Source: Aliarcobacter vitoriensis (lineage in GTDB: Bacteria; Campylobacterota; Campylobacteria; Campylobacterales; Arcobacteraceae). Taken from it: a stretch of DNA of 64,000 nucleotides. Position numbers and translations under genes: made by a program. This document shows, piece by piece, positions 60,905 to 64,000 of the stretch; the first letter of the stretch is position 1, and the number at the start of each line of letters is the position of its first letter. The notes under the pieces are model-generated. The model worked only from the letters and a program-made list of their open reading frames with translations, did not search any database and was not told the origin of the DNA. The DNA lies in assembly GCF_003316695.1 (NCBI RefSeq), contig NZ_PDKB01000007.1, positions 62,001-126,000 on the forward strand. The letters run 5' to 3'.

Positions 60905-61262
60905 TATTCTAAAATCACTTATAACTATTACTTTAATAGCACTATTATTTAGTGCTTGTGATAGTGAACCACAAGTTCAAGTAGAACTTCAACCTTTTAG
61001 AAATACAAACTATCCTCAATACATACACCATAGGCTTATAGTTACTGTACTAAAAGATAATCTTGAAATAAAAGATATAGTAGTTAATGATAAAAGTGAA
61101 GGTTGTGACCACAAGGGATATATTAATTTTTCAGATTCTAAAGTTAATAAATTACCTGCAATTTTAAATTCTTACCAATTTATGACAATAACTTTTTTAG
61201 GTTGCAGGGTTAAAAAAGTTGATATTTTAACAAATCAAGGAGATTGGAGTTTTGAATTTTAA
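60882..61262 (+). CDS. hypothetical lipoprotein
   Basis: A 126-residue protein with a signal peptide ending in a lipobox 'LLFSACDSEPQ' (Cys near residue 27), so it is probably a membrane-anchored lipoprotein. An alternative start at Met6 (60897) gives the same mature protein. The rest has four more Cys-containing or beta-like segments ('DIVVNDKSEGCDHKGYINFSD', 'FLGCRVKKVDILTNQGDW') that could form a disulfide. Function unknown. Cotranscribed with the membrane protein it overlaps. Confidence 0.75.
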   Translation: MRTNKMINILKSLITITLIALLFSACDSEPQVQVELQPFRNTNYPQYIHHRLIVTVLKDNLEIKDIVVNDKSEGCDHKGYINFSDSKVNKLPAILNSYQFMTITFLGCRVKKVDILTNQGDWSFEF

Positions 61263-61272
61263 GTAATATAAA

Positions 61273-61307
61273 CTTTGTATATTTTCAATAATTGAAAATA
61301 TACAAAG
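61273..61307. terminator. strong hairpin terminator
   Basis: A nearly perfect 17-bp inverted repeat (arms 61273-61289 and 61291-61307) lies between the convergent lipoprotein and Y-family polymerase genes; it begins after the lipoprotein stop and is followed by an A/T-rich run. Confidence 0.75.
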
Positions 61308-61327
61308 CAAAAATTAGTTTTAAATAG

Positions 61328-62593
61328 TTATATTTCAAAAGCATTTTTTACAATATCTACTCCATATTTTTCTCTTAATACCTGTATTTTATCTGTTAAA
61401 CCAATTTTTTTTATTTCATCTTCATAATCAAAAAGGTTTGAAGTAAAGCCATTGGTTTTGGAAAAATTAAAAACTGTAATATATAATTGCAAAATACCGT
61501 GTGTTCTATGTAAATCTGTATCTTCAAAAAGTTTTATCATACAATTTTTAAAATCTATTTCATTGAAAAGTTTCGAAACATTTATAGAATTTTTAGATTT
61601 TACGCCAAATTCATATCTAATTAAAATTGAATAAGAAAGTGGATTTACTTGCTCTTTTTTGACAATAAAACTAAGATATCGAGATAAAATCATAACTCGC
61701 CTTCTTAACTCATTTCTATCAAAAATCACATCAAAACTTCGCCCTATTCCAAGACTTTTTCTCTCTCTTTGAATTGTTAGTTTATTATCTCTTATCCCAC
61801 AAACACGATTATATGTATCCTCTCCTATTTTTCCCCAAGAGTAAAAAAGTTTTTGATTCTTTCTTATATCTCCTAAAGTATTGATATTGTAACCCTTTAA
61901 TCTATCACAAAAGGCTTTTCCAATTCCTGTAAATTTCTCTATTGGAATATCTTTTGTAAAAGCTTGTATATCTTCACTTTTTATATATTTTATACCATTT
62001 GGTTTGGCAAATTCTGTAAATAATTTTGATAAATATTTTGTTTTTGAAATACCTATGGAAACTGGTAGTTGAAGTTCAGATAAAATTCTATTTTTAAGCT
62101 TAAATGCAAAATCTAAAACTTCATTTTCATCTATATAACCACTTAAATCTCCAAAAAATTCATCAATTGAAAATTGTTCAATTATAGGAATTTCATCTTC
62201 TAAAATAGCTTTTAGTTTTTGAGACAATTCATCATATAAACTATAATTTGGTGCTACCATCTTTAAATGTGGGCAAAGTTTTAAAGCTTCATTTACACTC
62301 ATAGCAGTTTTTACGCCAAACTTTCTTGCTTCATAAGAACAGGTTGTAATAATACCTCTTATTCGACCATTTTCATCTATAAAATAATCTTTTGAATTTA
62401 CTTTTTCATCACTACTTAATATTTTACTAGAAAAAGCTGCTCGATTGATAGAAATAGTTCTTTTACTTTTTTTTGAAGAGAAAATATCAGTATTGCTTCG
62501 TCCTCCAACAGCAACTGGAATATCATGCAAACTTTTATCTAAAGTTCTTTCAGCAGATACAAAAAAACAATCTAAATCTAAGTGAATAAACAT
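61328..62593 (-). CDS. Y-family DNA polymerase (UmuC/DinB-like)
   Basis: A 421-residue translesion polymerase: 'FIHLDLDCFFVSAERTLDKSLHDIPVAVGG' (about 2-31, first catalytic Asp), 'CSYEARKFGVKTAMSVNEALKLCPHL' (about 81-106, finger), 'FSIDEFFGDLSGYID' (about 141-155, catalytic Asp-Glu), 'ISKTKYLSKLFTEFAKPNG' (about 180-198) and the HhH 'FTGIGKAFCDRLKGYNINTLGDI' (about 216-238), plus a little-finger domain. No beta-clamp-binding motif is certain and there is no umuD gene beside it. It stands alone. Confidence 0.92.
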   Translation of the reverse strand: MFIHLDLDCFFVSAERTLDKSLHDIPVAVGGRSNTDIFSSKKSKRTISINRAAFSSKILSSDEKVNSKDYFIDENGRIRGIITTCSYEARKFGVKTAMSVNEALKLCPHLKMVAPNYSLYDELSQKLKAILEDEIPIIEQFSIDEFFGDLSGYIDENEVLDFAFKLKNRILSELQLPVSIGISKTKYLSKLFTEFAKPNGIKYIKSEDIQAFTKDIPIEKFTGIGKAFCDRLKGYNINTLGDIRKNQKLFYSWGKIGEDTYNRVCGIRDNKLTIQRERKSLGIGRSFDVIFDRNELRRRVMILSRYLSFIVKKEQVNPLSYSILIRYEFGVKSKNSINVSKLFNEIDFKNCMIKLFEDTDLHRTHGILQLYITVFNFSKTNGFTSNLFDYEDEIKKIGLTDKIQVLREKYGVDIVKNAFEI

Positions 62594-62683
62594 AAGAGAA
62601 TTTTACTTAAAAATTTTAAATTGTTCAAAAAAGATTACAAATTGTTATATTTTTACTAATTTAAAATTTCAAGTAAAATATAA

Positions 62684-62704
62684 AAAGGTGAATTTCACCT
62701 TTTT
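62684..62704 (-). terminator. terminator after the DUF3373 gene
   Basis: Perfect 10-bp inverted repeat AAAAGGTGAA/TTCACCTTTT (62684-62693 and 62695-62704) just downstream of the stop of the minus-strand gene at 62707; A/T-rich on the 3' side of the minus strand. Confidence 0.7.
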
Positions 62705-62706
62705 AT

Positions 62707-64000
62707 TTAAAATCTATATCTAACATAAGCTCTAATATCTTGTGCTTCTTTAACTGCACTTCCTTCAGCTTCTGAGATTTTTACAGGCGTTCCATCAGCT
62801 CCAAAGAATGAGTTAGAACCTGTATAATCATAATCCATATAAACATAACTTAATCCAAAACTTATAGACTTAGTAATTTTTTGTGTTCTATATATTTCAA
62901 AAGCTTTACCACGAACAGCTATTTTACTTCCAGAATAAGTATCTTCACCATAAGTCATAGAACGCCAATATTTACTTCCTTTATTCCATTCAAATCCAAT
63001 TTTGGCACTATCTGGAGTAATAGGACAAGGTGCATTTACTCCTAACCATACAGAGTAACCAGTTTCAGAGTCAGTTGAGCCTAACATTCCTTTTGAATTT
63101 GGATTTGTTCTACTCATAGCAAATGAAGCAAAGGCTGTTGTATTATCCAAATAATCAGATATTTCATTTCCTATACCATTTGTCATAAATAGTGCCGTTA
63201 CAAAATCCATATCTCCAACATCTTGAAATGATGGTTTATTCATTTGTAAATTATATGCTGCATTTGCATCTGGACTCATTTTATATTGCCCATAAGCATT
63301 ATTAAAATTACTCATTGATTGATTATCAAATCCTATTAAATTCCAAGTATGAGCATAGTTAAGATGTACTGAATATTGCCCATTATCATAAGGAACAGCT
63401 ATAAAACCTAACATATCAACATCAACATTTTTATCTTCATCTTTTGAATATGCTGGTTTAAACATATCAAATCTTGGAGTTGCATTTGTCAATCCTCTTC
63501 CACCACAAATTTTCAACCAAGAACCAGTAAGCCCCAATATATTTTCTGTATCAACTTTAAATGAAAAACCATCAAATTCAACATCAACTACATGAGAAAG
63601 TGGAGAATTTTCTTTTTGATCATTTCTAAGATTTATAGGTAAACCATCTGTTGATGGTCTTCTTCCTATTGAAATAGACCAAGGAGTATCAGCACCAAAA
63701 ATCGTTTTATCCTGATAGAGCCAATAAGCCTCTTTTACTTTTAGTGAGTTATCATTTGCATTTTCATTTGTTACCCAATCAAAATTTGCATAACCTGGAT
63801 TTGTATTTGATTGAGAATGATCTGCTGAATCTCCAAAAGCTTTATTATAAGACAATTTTCCAATAAAAGATGAGTTATCATCTGCTTTATATTTTGCACC
63901 TAACCACAATCTGTTCGTTAAAAGTGATTTATTTTTAGAATGACTTCCATCAACATGTTTGTATTGGATATTATCAACTTGTGTTCTAAAATCAACATCC
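62707..64000 (-). CDS. DUF3373-family outer-membrane protein (5' end outside window)
   Basis: The frame stays open to the window edge (residues such as 'DVDFRTQVDNIQYKHVDGS' precede the Met/Leu at 63909), so the N-terminus lies beyond 64000. The visible about 430 residues are beta-rich with alternating patterns, 'ISIGRRPSTDGLPINLRNDQ' and a C-terminal strand 'AQDIRAYVRYRF' ending in Phe, the outer-membrane barrel signature. DUF3373 proteins are abundant porin-like or putative substrate-binding outer-membrane proteins of Campylobacterota; the function is unknown. Confidence 0.87.
   Translation of the reverse strand, partial: DVDFRTQVDNIQYKHVDGSHSKNKSLLTNRLWLGAKYKADDNSSFIGKLSYNKAFGDSADHSQSNTNPGYANFDWVTNENANDNSLKVKEAYWLYQDKTIFGADTPWSISIGRRPSTDGLPINLRNDQKENSPLSHVVDVEFDGFSFKVDTENILGLTGSWLKICGGRGLTNATPRFDMFKPAYSKDEDKNVDVDMLGFIAVPYDNGQYSVHLNYAHTWNLIGFDNQSMSNFNNAYGQYKMSPDANAAYNLQMNKPSFQDVGDMDFVTALFMTNGIGNEISDYLDNTTAFASFAMSRTNPNSKGMLGSTDSETGYSVWLGVNAPCPITPDSAKIGFEWNKGSKYWRSMTYGEDTYSGSKIAVRGKAFEIYRTQKITKSISFGLSYVYMDYDYTGSNSFFGADGTPVKISEAEGSAVKEAQDIRAYVRYRF

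Overview
The window is a very AT-rich chromosomal segment from a Campylobacterota bacterium, most likely the Arcobacter/Aliarcobacter group. The evidence is the low GC, the local gene set (ftsA-ftsZ preceded by a PpiD/SurA-like foldase, a NhaA with a long internal loop, an intrinsic-looking class D beta-lactamase, a YeeE/YedE transporter, a DUF3373 outer-membrane protein) and a G-tract of the kind these bacteria use for phase variation. No intergenic stretch exceeds about 220 bases. No CRISPR array, rRNA or recognisable insertion sequence was seen.

Layout. (1) 1-2913: a cut-off hypothetical gene, a small DUF2892 membrane protein, an alpha/beta hydrolase, a short FAD/NAD oxidoreductase and a Campylobacterota-type hypothetical. 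(2) 2980-31570, all on the minus strand: a nearly gapless surface-polysaccharide (O-antigen/capsule, Wzx/Wzy-type) locus read from wzz (31570) down to a CapD/WbpM-like dehydratase (2980). It encodes dTDP-sugar synthesis (rfbA, rfbC, rfbB plus a CapF-like reductase in the place of rfbD), a UDP-2,3-diacetamido-glucuronic acid route (TviB/WbpO-type dehydrogenase, WlbA, WbpD, WbpE), a Gtr-like lipid-linked glycosyl module (GT2, GtrA, large membrane protein), Wzx, a PIG-L deacetylase/LpxD-like acyltransferase pair, Wzy, several glycosyltransferases and a WecA/WbpL-type initiating transferase. Two foreign-looking modules sit inside this operon in the same orientation: a reverse transcriptase plus OLD-family (ATPase-TOPRIM) nuclease that looks like a type I (Eco8-like) retron defence system, and a MazEF-type toxin-antitoxin pair. 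The toxin-antitoxin pair abuts an internally deleted sugar-epimerase pseudogene, so this part of the locus has been rearranged.

(3) 31606-46796: tRNA-Glu, a short Sua5/YrdC-like gene, carB, nhaA, xseB, metX, a YeeE/YedE transporter, ftsZ, ftsA, a PpiD-like foldase, a RecD2-like helicase and an ArsC/Spx-like protein; mostly housekeeping. (4) 46885-56842: accessory region with two DUF4143 AAA ATPases, a TonB-dependent receptor switched out of frame by a G9 tract, a mutarotase-like gene, an OXA class D beta-lactamase, a Zn/Cd/Pb P-type ATPase with its ArsR/SmtB regulator, and a DUF302 protein. A perfect 55-bp direct repeat flanks the second DUF4143 gene and contains the start of the beta-lactamase gene, showing that this ATPase gene was inserted between the metal ATPase and blaOXA.

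(5) 56850-64000: RNase HI, an HMGL-type aldolase, an HPP membrane protein with a TetR regulator (two identical 15-bp operators), an XRE regulator diverging from a small-protein cluster (two related palindromes), a Y-family DNA polymerase and the C-terminal part of a DUF3373 outer-membrane protein that runs off the window.

All functional calls come from reading motifs by eye; no database search was run.
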